A stretch of 6,591 nt of DNA. Origin: Deltaproteobacteria bacterium. Lineage in GTDB: Bacteria; Desulfobacterota; GWC2-55-46; JAUVFY01. Location of the stretch: positions 1 through 6,591 of the forward strand of contig JAUVFY010000073.1 in the NCBI GenBank assembly GCA_030594025.1, given 5' to 3'. Below the pieces are notes generated by a model that was not told the DNA's origin, ran no database searches, and saw nothing but the letters and a program-made list of their open reading frames with translations. Within the stretch, counting starts at the first letter, position 1, and each line of letters opens with the position of its first letter. The translations under genes and the position numbers were made by a program. This document shows, piece by piece, positions 1 through 6,006 of this stretch.

Positions 1-1259
1 ATCTTCGGGGTGCCGGTAACCGAGCCGCCCGGGAAGGATGCCCTGAGGGCCGTAAAACCGTCGAGCCCGGGCCTCAGTTCGCCCCTTACGGTGGATACCA
101 TGTGGTGGAGCCCCGGGTAGGTCTCAATCTTTAGAAATTCGCTTACCTCGACAGAGCCCGCCACAGAGACCCTTCCCAGGTCGTTTCTTTCAAGGTCCAC
201 GACCATAACGTGTTCGGCCCTCTCTTTGGCGCTATTTTTCAGTTCCTCGACGTATCTCCTGTCCTCTTCCGGGTCGGTCCCCCTGGGCCTTGTGCCCTTT
301 ATGGGTTGAGTCTCTACGGTCCGGCCGGACACCTTAAGAAGCCTTTCCGGGGTGTTGGAGATTATCTTGAAGGGGCCCAGGTCGATATAGGAGCTGAAAC
401 GCGCGGGCCGCTCGTTTATAAGCCTTGAGTAAAGGGCAAAAGGGTCGTATGTCCATGGTATGGTGAGCCTCTGCGAGAGATTTATCTGGTATATGTCCCC
501 GGCCGCGATGTAGGATTGGGCACTTTTTATTGCCTCTATATACCCCTCGCGCGTAAAATTCGCACCTGCGGCCGGGAATCTTTCAGCACCCGCGGTGGTA
601 ATAGGATACAGCCGCTCGTTTGAGACTATGGACCGGCCTATGGGAGCGCAATTTCCCGGGCTAAGGCCCGGGTAATCACCTGACCGTAATTCATCAGGCG
701 GAGTGGCCCGTTGGGAACTTTCCTTCGATTTAAGCGCCCCTTTAACCTCCTTGAGCCGTCTGTTTGCCCCCTTGGTACCTGCCGATACTATAAAACCTCT
801 TCCTTCGACGTGGTCGTATACGTATACCGGGTCGTAGAAGCCCACGGAGCAGAGCGCTGGGGGGTCATGGACCCCTCTCCTTACATGGCCCCCGCGGTAA
901 TTGACCCCGGGGTCATGGACCCCCTTTCTTGTCTTCTTCCGGCCGCTGGGTTTCTCGATTACGTCTTTAAGGTCGTATGAGAAATACCCCACCCCTCCTC
1001 CGTTGAAAGGGAAGGGGCCCCGCTCGAGGCGTCTATACCCGGAGAGGATCTCTGAAAGCGCCTCAAAAGGGTCGTGGCTGAAGGGTCTTCCGTCGAGGAA
1101 GGTGCCGTCTGAGGCTGTGGTAAGCTCCATGAAAGGCCCCGCGCCTACAAAAGAAAACCTCCTTCCGGTCCCGCCCGAAAGGATAAAAGGGCGCGGCAGA
1201 GAGCTTAAGGCAATGAATGCATCTACAGGGGAAATGGTTTTAACTGGCTCTATGTGCAT
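1..1259 (-). CDS. pabB: Aminodeoxychorismate synthase component I (PabB), 3' end outside window
   Basis: Chorismate-binding enzyme that, with the PabA glutaminase, makes 4-amino-4-deoxychorismate for folate synthesis in the cytoplasm. I translated 419 codons from the ATG at 1259-1257 to the window edge without a stop. Residues ~10-145 match the TrpE/PabB N-terminal domain; ~235-419 are the chorismate-binding domain. Visible motifs are GDIYQINLSQR (254-264), SNTPERLL (301-308), PIKGTRPRG (319-327), EHVMVVDLERNDLGR (349-363) and GSVTGTPK (412-419). Lys321 in PIKGT is the PabB-type nucleophilic lysine; TrpE has Ala there, so PabB is favoured over anthranilate synthase. A TAG stop lies directly before the ATG, so no earlier start is possible. 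There is no Shine-Dalgarno sequence, and a promoter sits almost on the start. The loop at 105-135 carries a palindromic repeat cluster (GVHDP twice), and the linker at ~160-235 is long. The missing C-terminus could include a fused PabC lyase, as in some PabB proteins; this cannot be seen here. Confidence 0.93.
   Translation of the reverse strand, partial: MHIEPVKTISPVDAFIALSSLPRPFILSGGTGRRFSFVGAGPFMELTTASDGTFLDGRPFSHDPFEALSEILSGYRRLERGPFPFNGGGVGYFSYDLKDVIEKPSGRKKTRKGVHDPGVNYRGGHVRRGVHDPPALCSVGFYDPVYVYDHVEGRGFIVSAGTKGANRRLKEVKGALKSKESSQRATPPDELRSGDYPGLSPGNCAPIGRSIVSNERLYPITTAGAERFPAAGANFTREGYIEAIKSAQSYIAAGDIYQINLSQRLTIPWTYDPFALYSRLINERPARFSSYIDLGPFKIISNTPERLLKVSGRTVETQPIKGTRPRGTDPEEDRRYVEELKNSAKERAEHVMVVDLERNDLGRVSVAGSVEVSEFLKIETYPGLHHMVSTVRGELRPGLDGFTALRASFPGGSVTGTPK
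655..672. repeat. GC-rich inverted repeat inside pabB
   Basis: A perfect 7-bp inverted repeat, CCCGGGC-TAAG-GCCCGGG, with a 4-nt loop. It lies within the pabB reading frame and encodes part of a Pro/Gly-rich stretch (around PGLSPGN, residues 197-203) in the poorly conserved linker between the N-terminal and chorismate-binding domains. In RNA it would form a short, stable hairpin. With no U-run it is not an intrinsic terminator. It may be a chance product of a GC-rich linker or a remnant of a palindromic element. Confidence 0.5.
861..923. repeat. Palindromic repeat cluster (GGGGTC/GACCCC half-sites) inside pabB
   Basis: Two identical 15-bp copies of GGGGTCATGGACCCC lie at 861-875 and 909-923. 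Each is a GGGGTC/GACCCC palindrome with an ATG centre. The second overlaps a perfect 14-bp palindrome, TGACCCCGGGGTCA, at 902-915. In total there are five half-sites: 861-866, 870-875, 903-908, 909-914 and 918-923. The copies are offset by 48 bp, a multiple of three, so both encode the same pentapeptide GVHDP (pabB residues 113-117 and 129-133) and the frame stays open. The segment falls between the conserved GYFSYDL and GFYDPVYVYDH blocks, where homologues have a variable loop. The pattern resembles a small REP-like or Rickettsia-palindrome-like insertion tolerated in a protein loop. That origin is inference. Confidence 0.7.
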
Positions 1260-1267
1260 CTAAGCAG

Positions 1268-1295
1268 ATTATAACCTTATTTGAACCCCGGTCAA
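1268..1295 (-). promoter_or_regulatory. Sigma70-type promoter of pabB, predicted leaderless start
   Basis: On the minus strand, TTGACC (1295-1290) is followed by a 16-bp spacer and a perfect TATAAT (1273-1268). Counting seven bases from the -10 box puts the transcription start at about 1261, only 2 nt before the pabB ATG at 1259. The only SD-like AAGG upstream lies inside the promoter spacer and would not be in the message. The close match to consensus is directly visible; the start point is a prediction from spacing. Confidence 0.72.
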
Positions 1296-1339
1296 GGAAG
1301 ATATTGCGGGGCTGCGTTTTCGCGTTTATTTTTTAATCA

Positions 1340-1348
1340 TGTTATAGT
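1340..1348 (+). promoter_or_regulatory. Candidate extended -10 promoter of ispG
   Basis: TG-T-TATAGT (1340-1348) fits an extended -10 element, in an AT-rich patch that stands out from the GC-rich surroundings. No good -35 is present at the usual distance; TTCGCG at 1319-1324 is the nearest weak match. An overlapping TATATT lies at 1348-1353. The transcription start would be near 1355, giving a leader of about 39 nt that contains the ispG Shine-Dalgarno sequence. It is divergent from the pabB promoter within the same 134-bp gap. Confidence 0.45.
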
Positions 1349-1393
1349 ATATTATCTTTTAAAGGTTTCATCAATGGATTCTATGGGGATAGT

Positions 1394-2515
1394 ATGGATA
1401 GCAATGTTCTGGACACGAAAGGGCTCGTGGCACCCAAAAGGAAGATAACGAGGCAGATAAATGTCGGTAGCGTGACCGTAGGGGGAGGTGCGCCCGTAAG
1501 GGTGCAGTCCATGACCAATACAGAGACCGCAGATGTGCCTTCCACCGTATCCCAGATAAAGGCCCTCGAGGCCCGGGGCTGCGAAATAGTGCGCGTTGCC
1601 GTAAGGGACGGCACGGCCGCAGAGGCAATAAAACGTATAAAGAAGGAGATAAAAATCCCCCTCGTAGCGGACATACACTTTGACTGGACCCTCGCCCTGA
1701 AGGCGCTTTCCGCCGGGGCGGACGGGCTGAGGCTCAACCCCGGGAACATCGGGAGCACCGAAAGGATAAGGGAGGTCGTAAAGGCGGCCTCAGGAAGGGC
1801 TGTGCCCATCCGCATAGGCGTTAACTCGGGCTCCCTGGAAAAGGACCTCCTTGCAAAGTACGGTCATCCCACCCCCGTAGCACTCGTCCAGAGCGCGATG
1901 CGGCATATCAGGATTCTCGAAGACATGGACTTCCGCGACATAAAGGTATCGCTCAAGGCGTCCGACGTTCTGACCACCATAGAGGCGTACAGGGAAATCT
2001 CCGAAATGGTTGACTACCCCTTGCACGTGGGTATAACAGAGGCGGGCACACTCTTTTCAGGGACAGTAAAGTCCTCGGTGGGCGTGGGGGTGCTCCTCTC
2101 TGAAGGCATAGGCGACACGATAAGGGTATCACTTACGGCAGACCCCACCGAAGAGGTAAAGGTGGGCTGGGAGATCCTGAAGGCGCTCGGGCTACGACAA
2201 AGGGGTGTGGAAGTGATATCGTGTCCCACCTGCGGCAGGATCAAGTTCGATTGCATCGCTGTCGCCTCTGAAATAGAGAAAGAGCTCGCACACATAACCG
2301 AGCCCATAAAGGTGGCGGTCATGGGCTGTGTTGTGAACGGCCCCGGTGAGGCAAAACAGGCCGATGTGGGCATAGCAGGCGGTGACGGCGTGGGGCTCTT
2401 GTATGTAAAGGGGAAGGTCAAAAAGAAGCTGGCCGAGAAGGATATCGTTCATGCCGTGGTCACGGAGGTGGAAAGCCTCTTAAGGGGCCATGCCCGGCAG
2501 CCAAACCCCGGGTGA
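1394..2515 (+). CDS. ispG: 4-hydroxy-3-methylbut-2-enyl-diphosphate synthase, flavodoxin/ferredoxin type (IspG/GcpE)
   Basis: Cytoplasmic [4Fe-4S] enzyme of the MEP isoprenoid pathway. It reductively converts 2-C-methyl-D-erythritol 2,4-cyclodiphosphate to HMBPP, the substrate of IspH. The 373-residue product has the usual length of the two-domain bacterial form, without the large insert of the plant type. Residues ~18-265 form the TIM-barrel domain, with VQSMTNTET (38-46), VADIHFD (91-97), GLRLNPGNIG (111-120) and GITEAGTLFSGTVKSS (213-228). The C-terminal cluster domain has SCPTCGR (276-282) and MGCVVNGPGEA (310-320), giving cluster ligands Cys277, Cys280, Cys312 and Glu319, all intact. The ATG at 1394 is preceded by GGGG at 1385-1388, 5 nt away. 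Nearby upstream ATGs (1374, 1383) are out of frame. The gene is divergent from pabB and separated by 155 bp from the downstream secretion cluster, which has its own promoter, so it is probably monocistronic. Confidence 0.97.
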   Translation: MDSNVLDTKGLVAPKRKITRQINVGSVTVGGGAPVRVQSMTNTETADVPSTVSQIKALEARGCEIVRVAVRDGTAAEAIKRIKKEIKIPLVADIHFDWTLALKALSAGADGLRLNPGNIGSTERIREVVKAASGRAVPIRIGVNSGSLEKDLLAKYGHPTPVALVQSAMRHIRILEDMDFRDIKVSLKASDVLTTIEAYREISEMVDYPLHVGITEAGTLFSGTVKSSVGVGVLLSEGIGDTIRVSLTADPTEEVKVGWEILKALGLRQRGVEVISCPTCGRIKFDCIAVASEIEKELAHITEPIKVAVMGCVVNGPGEAKQADVGIAGGDGVGLLYVKGKVKKKLAEKDIVHAVVTEVESLLRGHARQPNPG

Positions 2516-2556
2516 GAAGCCCTTTTTCCGTGCTACGGGCATTCAACCGGCGAATT

Positions 2557-2573
2557 AAGAAGTTAAACTTCTT
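2557..2573. promoter_or_regulatory. Perfect dyad (operator candidate) overlapping the -35 box
   Basis: AAGAAGTT-A-AACTTCTT is a perfect inverted repeat with 8-bp arms and a single central base. Its last two bases are the first two of the TTGACA -35 box at 2572-2577. This placement suits a dimeric DNA-binding regulator controlling the secretin operon. No regulator gene is visible in the window, so the cognate protein is unknown. A hairpin role at the RNA level for the end of the ispG transcript is less likely, as no U-run follows. Confidence 0.55.
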
Positions 2574-2600
2574 GACATATAATTAGATATGAAATATAAT
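2572..2600 (+). promoter_or_regulatory. Full-consensus sigma70 promoter of the gspD-pseudopilin operon
   Basis: TTGACA (2572-2577), a 17-bp spacer and TATAAT (2595-2600) match the sigma70 consensus at all twelve positions with ideal spacing. The predicted start is near the G at 2607, leaving an AT-rich leader of about 64 nt before the gspD ATG at 2671. So strong a core promoter usually needs repression or another control, which fits the dyad immediately upstream. Confidence 0.88.
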
Positions 2601-2641
2601 AATTTAGTAAAATTGATACGGCCTTTTAACTTTTACATACA

Positions 2642-2668
2642 CTCCTTTAATTAATTAACCAGGGGAGG
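2642..2668 (+). promoter_or_regulatory. gspD ribosome-binding site with possible sequestering hairpin
   Basis: The Shine-Dalgarno run AGGGGAGG (2661-2668) ends only 2 nt before the ATG at 2671, closer than usual, although the GGGG part gives a more normal distance. CTCCT at 2642-2646 can pair with AGGGG at 2661-2665 (one G-U pair) across a 14-nt AT-rich loop containing TTAATTAATTAA (2647-2658). That would mask part of the site. The pairing is read by eye and the stability is not calculated. Confidence 0.35.
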
Positions 2669-2670
2669 AA

Positions 2671-4578
2671 ATGTATAGGTCAGTCCATTTTAGGCTCTTT
2701 TTTATTCTTCTTTTCGGCCTTCTCGCAACCGGGTGCGCATCCACCTATGCCCTTAAGCATACCATGAGCGAGGCCGATGAGCTGGCCGCCCGTGGTGCAT
2801 GGGACGAGGCCGTGTGGAAGTATGCCGAGCTCCGCAAAACTGACCCCGAGAATCTGGAGTATAATGTAAAATACAACCGCGCGAGGATTGAGGCCTCACG
2901 CATCCATTACAACCGTGGCGAGGAACACCTCGCCAACGGCAATTACGACGCCGCAATCTTAGAGTATAAGGCAGCCATCATCCTCGACCCCGCCTATAAA
3001 AAATCCGGACAGAGAATCAAAGAAATCCAAAATCTCATCGATTCACTCTATTATCACGGAAAGGGGCTCGAATTTTTAAAGGAAGGAAAAAAAAGGGCGG
3101 CGAAGGTGTCTTTTAAAAGGGCGGTTTCATTAAACCCTGGAAACGAGGCCGCCGCCGCTGAGCTCGAAAAGCTAAAGGAAAGGGAAGGGCTCGTAATTGA
3201 CGGCTTCGAGCTCGACCTCAAGAGCACAAAGCCCGTTACACTTGAGTTCAAGGCGGTGGGCATAAAGAGGATATTCAACGTCCTGGCAAAGCTCTCGGGC
3301 ATAAACTTCGTCTTTGACAGCGACGTCAAGGACATACAGACCTCTATCTTCCTCAAGGATGCGACCTTCAAGGAGTCGCTGGAACTTTTACTGGTCACAA
3401 ACAAGCTCAAGAGGAAGGTCATAAGCGACAACACCATCATCGTATACCCCAACACCCCCCAGAAGATCAAACAGTATGAGGAAATGCTCATAAAGGTCTT
3501 CTATCTTACCAACGTAAACGCCAAGAACATGGTGAACCTTTTAAGGACAATGATTAAGGCACGGGACATGTTCGTCCACGCCGACTTGAACGCCATAGTC
3601 GTCCGCGCGAGGCCCGCTGCCATAGAGCTGGCTCAGAAGATACTCGAGGCTGCGGACCTTGCCGACGCGGAAGTGATGCTCGTGGTGGATATAATGGAGA
3701 TAAACAGAAACAAGAGCCAGAACCTCGGCCTGGACTGGCCTGATTCTGTTACCATGACCTTGCCGGAGACGGCACTCTCAAATGTGTCCGCCGAGGATAC
3801 TTTAATTACGATACCTTCCGGGGTGGTTAATTTCAACGCTGAAGACTTTGATGGGGAGATCCTGGCCAACCCGAGGATAAGGGTCAAAAACAATGAAAAG
3901 GCCACCATACACATAGGCGAGAGGGTTCCTATCATTACCACGACGGTGCTTACAGGGAGCCAGACCCAGGAAAACGTCCAGTACGTGGACGTGGGCGTGA
4001 AGCTAAGCGTGGAGCCCACTGTAAGACCAAATGACGAGATAGATTTGAAGATAGGGCTCGAGGTAAGCTCCATAACCGCAGAGTTCACGACAGAAAGAGG
4101 GAGCCGTTTCGTTCAGATTGGGACCAGGAACACTAATACGACCCTCAGGCTCGCCGACGGCGAAACGCAGATAATCGGCGGACTGATAAGCGACGAGGAG
4201 AGGACAACGGTGGTCAAGGTGCCGGGCCTAGGGGAAATCCCGATCATAGGAAGGCTCTTTGCCAGCGAGGACACGAGCGAGATAAAGACCGACATACTCA
4301 TGTCCATAACACCCCATATTATAAGAAAGCTCGAGGTGCCGGATGAAGAGGCAAGGACCATCTGGTCGGGCGTTGAGGGAGCCCCTTCGGCCGGACCCTT
4401 TGTAGAGGGTTTCCTGCCGCCTGCCGGAGCTGCCGCACCTCCGGGAGCCGAGGAACCCGAAGAACCCGAAGCACCCTACCCGCCGCCGCCACCGCCGGCA
4501 CCAGGACTTTTCCCGGGGTTCCCCAAAGAACCGCCTCCTTCAGGCCCTCCACCAGGAGGCTTTCCACCTAAGCCTTAG
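2671..4578 (+). CDS. gspD: TPR-containing lipoprotein secretin, GspD/PilQ-like, type II secretion system
   Basis: Predicted outer-membrane secretin channel of a type II secretion-like machine, 635 residues. Residues 1-22 are a lipoprotein signal (hydrophobic FFILLFGLLATGC, lipid attachment at Cys22), so it may insert without a separate pilotin. Three TPR-like repeats follow at ~33-63, 78-110 and 127-160, then an N0/STN domain (~187-262) and one N1/Secretin_N domain (~270-340). The secretin barrel domain (~345-552) carries ILANPRIRVKNNEKATIHIG (397-416) and VPGLGEIPIIGRLF (517-530). The tail from ~570 is Glu- then Pro-rich, with PPPPPP at 604-609. Classical GspD proteins have N0-N3; here TPRs stand in front and only N0-N1 are apparent. 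The stop is 14 bp before the next start, so it heads an operon with the pseudopilins. A PilQ or other secretin-subfamily role is possible, but the GspG/GspF neighbours favour GspD. Confidence 0.9.
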   Translation: MYRSVHFRLFFILLFGLLATGCASTYALKHTMSEADELAARGAWDEAVWKYAELRKTDPENLEYNVKYNRARIEASRIHYNRGEEHLANGNYDAAILEYKAAIILDPAYKKSGQRIKEIQNLIDSLYYHGKGLEFLKEGKKRAAKVSFKRAVSLNPGNEAAAAELEKLKEREGLVIDGFELDLKSTKPVTLEFKAVGIKRIFNVLAKLSGINFVFDSDVKDIQTSIFLKDATFKESLELLLVTNKLKRKVISDNTIIVYPNTPQKIKQYEEMLIKVFYLTNVNAKNMVNLLRTMIKARDMFVHADLNAIVVRARPAAIELAQKILEAADLADAEVMLVVDIMEINRNKSQNLGLDWPDSVTMTLPETALSNVSAEDTLITIPSGVVNFNAEDFDGEILANPRIRVKNNEKATIHIGERVPIITTTVLTGSQTQENVQYVDVGVKLSVEPTVRPNDEIDLKIGLEVSSITAEFTTERGSRFVQIGTRNTNTTLRLADGETQIIGGLISDEERTTVVKVPGLGEIPIIGRLFASEDTSEIKTDILMSITPHIIRKLEVPDEEARTIWSGVEGAPSAGPFVEGFLPPAGAAAPPGAEEPEEPEAPYPPPPPPAPGLFPGFPKEPPPSGPPPGGFPPKP

Positions 4579-4592
4579 GAAGGGGACAAGCC

Positions 4593-5066
4593 GTGGGGCA
4601 AAAGGGCCTAACCCTTATAGAGCTCCTCATAACAATTACCATTCTTGCAATACTGGCCTCCGTTATCATACCGCTCTCGGAGATGACGGTTAAGAGGCAG
4701 AAGGAGCTTGAGTTGCGCCGAAATCTTAGAATCATCCGCACCGCCATCGACGATTACAAGAGGGCATGGGATGACGGCAGGATAACAAAGAAGGTAGGGG
4801 AATCCGGTTATCCGCCTGAGCTCCAGATTCTTGTCGTGGGTGTAAACGACATCAAGAGCCCGGAGTTCGGCCGTAAGATAAGGTTCTTAAGAAGGGTGCC
4901 GAGAGACCCCATGCACCCTGATAAGACGTTGCTGCCCGAGGAGACCTGGGGGCTGAGGAGCTATGAGAGCGAGCCGGAAAACCCCAGGCCCGGCGATGAC
5001 GTCTTTGACGTATATTCACTTAGCGAGGAGACAGCAATTGACGGTACCCTTTATAACACATGGTAA
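4593..5066 (+). CDS. Type II secretion-like pseudopilin (GspG-like), first of three
   Basis: Periplasmic pseudopilus subunit, processed at the inner membrane by prepilin peptidase, 157 residues. The start is GTG at 4593, with a purine-rich Shine-Dalgarno sequence AGGAAGGGGA at 4577-4586. The leader is very short (MGQKG), with cleavage after Gly5. The mature protein begins LTLIELL: Leu rather than Phe at +1, and the conserved Glu at +5 (Glu10). The transmembrane helix spans ~8-28, followed by a charged amphipathic helix (KRQKELELRRNLR). The globular part has RVPRDPMHPD (101-110) and ends DVYSLSEETAIDGTLYNTW, similar to the GspG C-terminal pattern. It shares a 'xDP ... TW ... DV.S ... Y.xW' layout with the next two genes, pointing to paralogy. 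The symbol is left blank because two GspG-like genes are adjacent and the major subunit cannot be told from sequence alone. Confidence 0.9.
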   Translation: MGQKGLTLIELLITITILAILASVIIPLSEMTVKRQKELELRRNLRIIRTAIDDYKRAWDDGRITKKVGESGYPPELQILVVGVNDIKSPEFGRKIRFLRRVPRDPMHPDKTLLPEETWGLRSYESEPENPRPGDDVFDVYSLSEETAIDGTLYNTW

Positions 5067-5088
5067 ATTAAGGGGCACCGGGCGACAG

Positions 5089-5454
5089 GTGAACGGCGTG
5101 TCCGGGTTTACGCTCATCGAGCTTTTAACGGTCATCACCATCATCGCCATCCTGGCTTCGATCGCCATCCCCATGTACAGGAACTCCGTTACAAGGGCCA
5201 AGGAGGCCGCCCTGCTTGAAAACCTCTACCAGATGCGCGATGCGCTGGACAAATATTATGCCGACAACGGGGAGTACCCGATGACGCTATTTAGTCTTAT
5301 AGAGAAAAAATACACCCGCAAGATCCCGGTCGACCCGTTTACAGGCTCAAGTGACACCTGGGTGGTGGAATACGCCGAGGACGGCGGCATATTCGATGTT
5401 CGCTCGGGAAGCGACGGCGTGGGGCGTGACGGCATACCGTATAGTGAATGGTGA
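5089..5454 (+). CDS. gspG: Type II secretion-like pseudopilin GspG (probable major subunit), second of three
   Basis: Pseudopilin of about 121 residues with the most canonical N-terminus of the three: leader MNGVSG, cleavage before Phe7, mature FTLIELLTVITIIAILASIA with Glu at +5 (Glu11). One transmembrane helix leads to a long N-terminal helix (KEAALLENLYQMRDALDKYY), then DNGEYP, KIPVDPFTG and a C-terminus rich in Gly/Asp ending GIPYSEW, as in GspG proteins that bind calcium there. The start is uncertain. GTG 5089 has AAGGGG (5070-5075) 13 nt upstream. GTG 5098 has AGGTGA (5087-5092) at a better 5-nt spacing but leaves a leader of only MSG. The frame also opens upstream to an ATG at 4963, but that would overlap the previous gene by about 100 bp and place a hydrophilic stretch before the leader, so it was rejected. 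It lies 22 bp after the first pseudopilin, in the same operon. Confidence 0.92.
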   Translation: MNGVSGFTLIELLTVITIIAILASIAIPMYRNSVTRAKEAALLENLYQMRDALDKYYADNGEYPMTLFSLIEKKYTRKIPVDPFTGSSDTWVVEYAEDGGIFDVRSGSDGVGRDGIPYSEW

Positions 5455-5484
5455 GCCGGGTGGCAAACGGAGTTTTTCCGCCTT

Positions 5485-6006
5485 ATGAAAAATTTCCTTA
5501 AACGGAACGGTTCCCGGGCAAAAGCCTCGCTTGCTGGCAAACACGAGTACGGCTTTACCTACATATCACTCCTGTTTGTCATAATAGTCATCGGCCTGGC
5601 CCTCGGTTCTACGGGGCAGGTGTGGAGCACCGTTCAGAAAAGAGAAAAGGAGGCGGAGCTCCTTTTCAGGGGCGGCCAGATAAGGAGCGCCATCGAAAGA
5701 TACTACAAGATGCCCGGGATAAAGGGTTATCCCAAGACCCTGGAGGACCTTTTGAAAGACAAGAGGCAGCCGGTGTTGATGCGCCATCTGAGAAGGATCT
5801 ACGAGGACCCCATGACGGGCAAGGCCGACTGGTTTCTTATCAAGGCCCCTGACGGCGGGATAATGGGTGTGAAGAGCAGGAGCACCGACGAGCCTTACAA
5901 AACGAAGAACTTCCCGCCGGGGCTCGAAAACCTCGAGGAAAAGACAAGGTACAGCCAGTGGGAGTTCGTCTATGAACCGGTGAAAAAGCCGGGCGGCTCT
6001 AAATAA
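5485..6006 (+). CDS. Atypical pseudopilin with Ser at +5 (type II secretion family), third of three
   Basis: Pilin-like protein of 173 residues with a long leader of 23 residues, rich in Lys/Arg (MKNFLKRNGSRAK...). The predicted cleavage is YG|FTYISLL, so position +5 is Ser28 instead of the usual Glu. The transmembrane helix runs ~25-45, followed by the block QVWSTVQKREKEAELLF (46-62), then GYPKTLEDLL and LRRIYEDPMTGKADWFLIK. The block GGIMGVKSRS...PYKTKNFP and the ending YSQWEF resemble a recognisable subfamily usually annotated simply as type II secretion system protein. In pilus systems Glu5 helps a subunit register with its neighbour, so its loss suggests a minor or tip-like subunit; that is inference. 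The ATG at 5485 has only a weak, distant GGAG (5469-5472). The gap to the previous gene is 30 bp. Confidence 0.88.
   Translation: MKNFLKRNGSRAKASLAGKHEYGFTYISLLFVIIVIGLALGSTGQVWSTVQKREKEAELLFRGGQIRSAIERYYKMPGIKGYPKTLEDLLKDKRQPVLMRHLRRIYEDPMTGKADWFLIKAPDGGIMGVKSRSTDEPYKTKNFPPGLENLEEKTRYSQWEFVYEPVKKPGGSK

Noticed and set aside
1..1259. Anthranilate synthase TrpE as the identity of the minus-strand gene
   Set aside because: The PIKGT motif with a lysine is typical of PabB; TrpE proteins have alanine at that position.
711..1263. Plus-strand open frames opposite pabB
   Set aside because: They are antisense to a continuous, well-conserved PabB frame and show no recognisable protein features.
2505..2542. 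Intrinsic terminator after ispG
   Set aside because: CGGGTGAGAAGCCCTTTTT has a T-run but only a 3-4 bp stem that includes the stop codon, and CCGT-GCT-ACGG has a short stem and no T-run. Neither is convincing.
3054..4088. Long Ser/Leu-rich minus-strand frames opposite gspD
   Set aside because: They follow the complementary codon bias of the secretin gene, and no ribosome-binding site or family motif was seen.
4319..4567. Minus-strand frame opposite the proline-rich tail of gspD
   Set aside because: Its Leu/Val/Pro-rich sequence is a by-product of the CCN/GGN repeats of the tail.
4963..5088. Upstream extension of the second pseudopilin to an ATG at 4963
   Set aside because: It would overlap the first pseudopilin by about 100 bp and place 42 hydrophilic residues before a normal prepilin leader. 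GTG starts at 5089 or 5098 fit the leader and cleavage motif.
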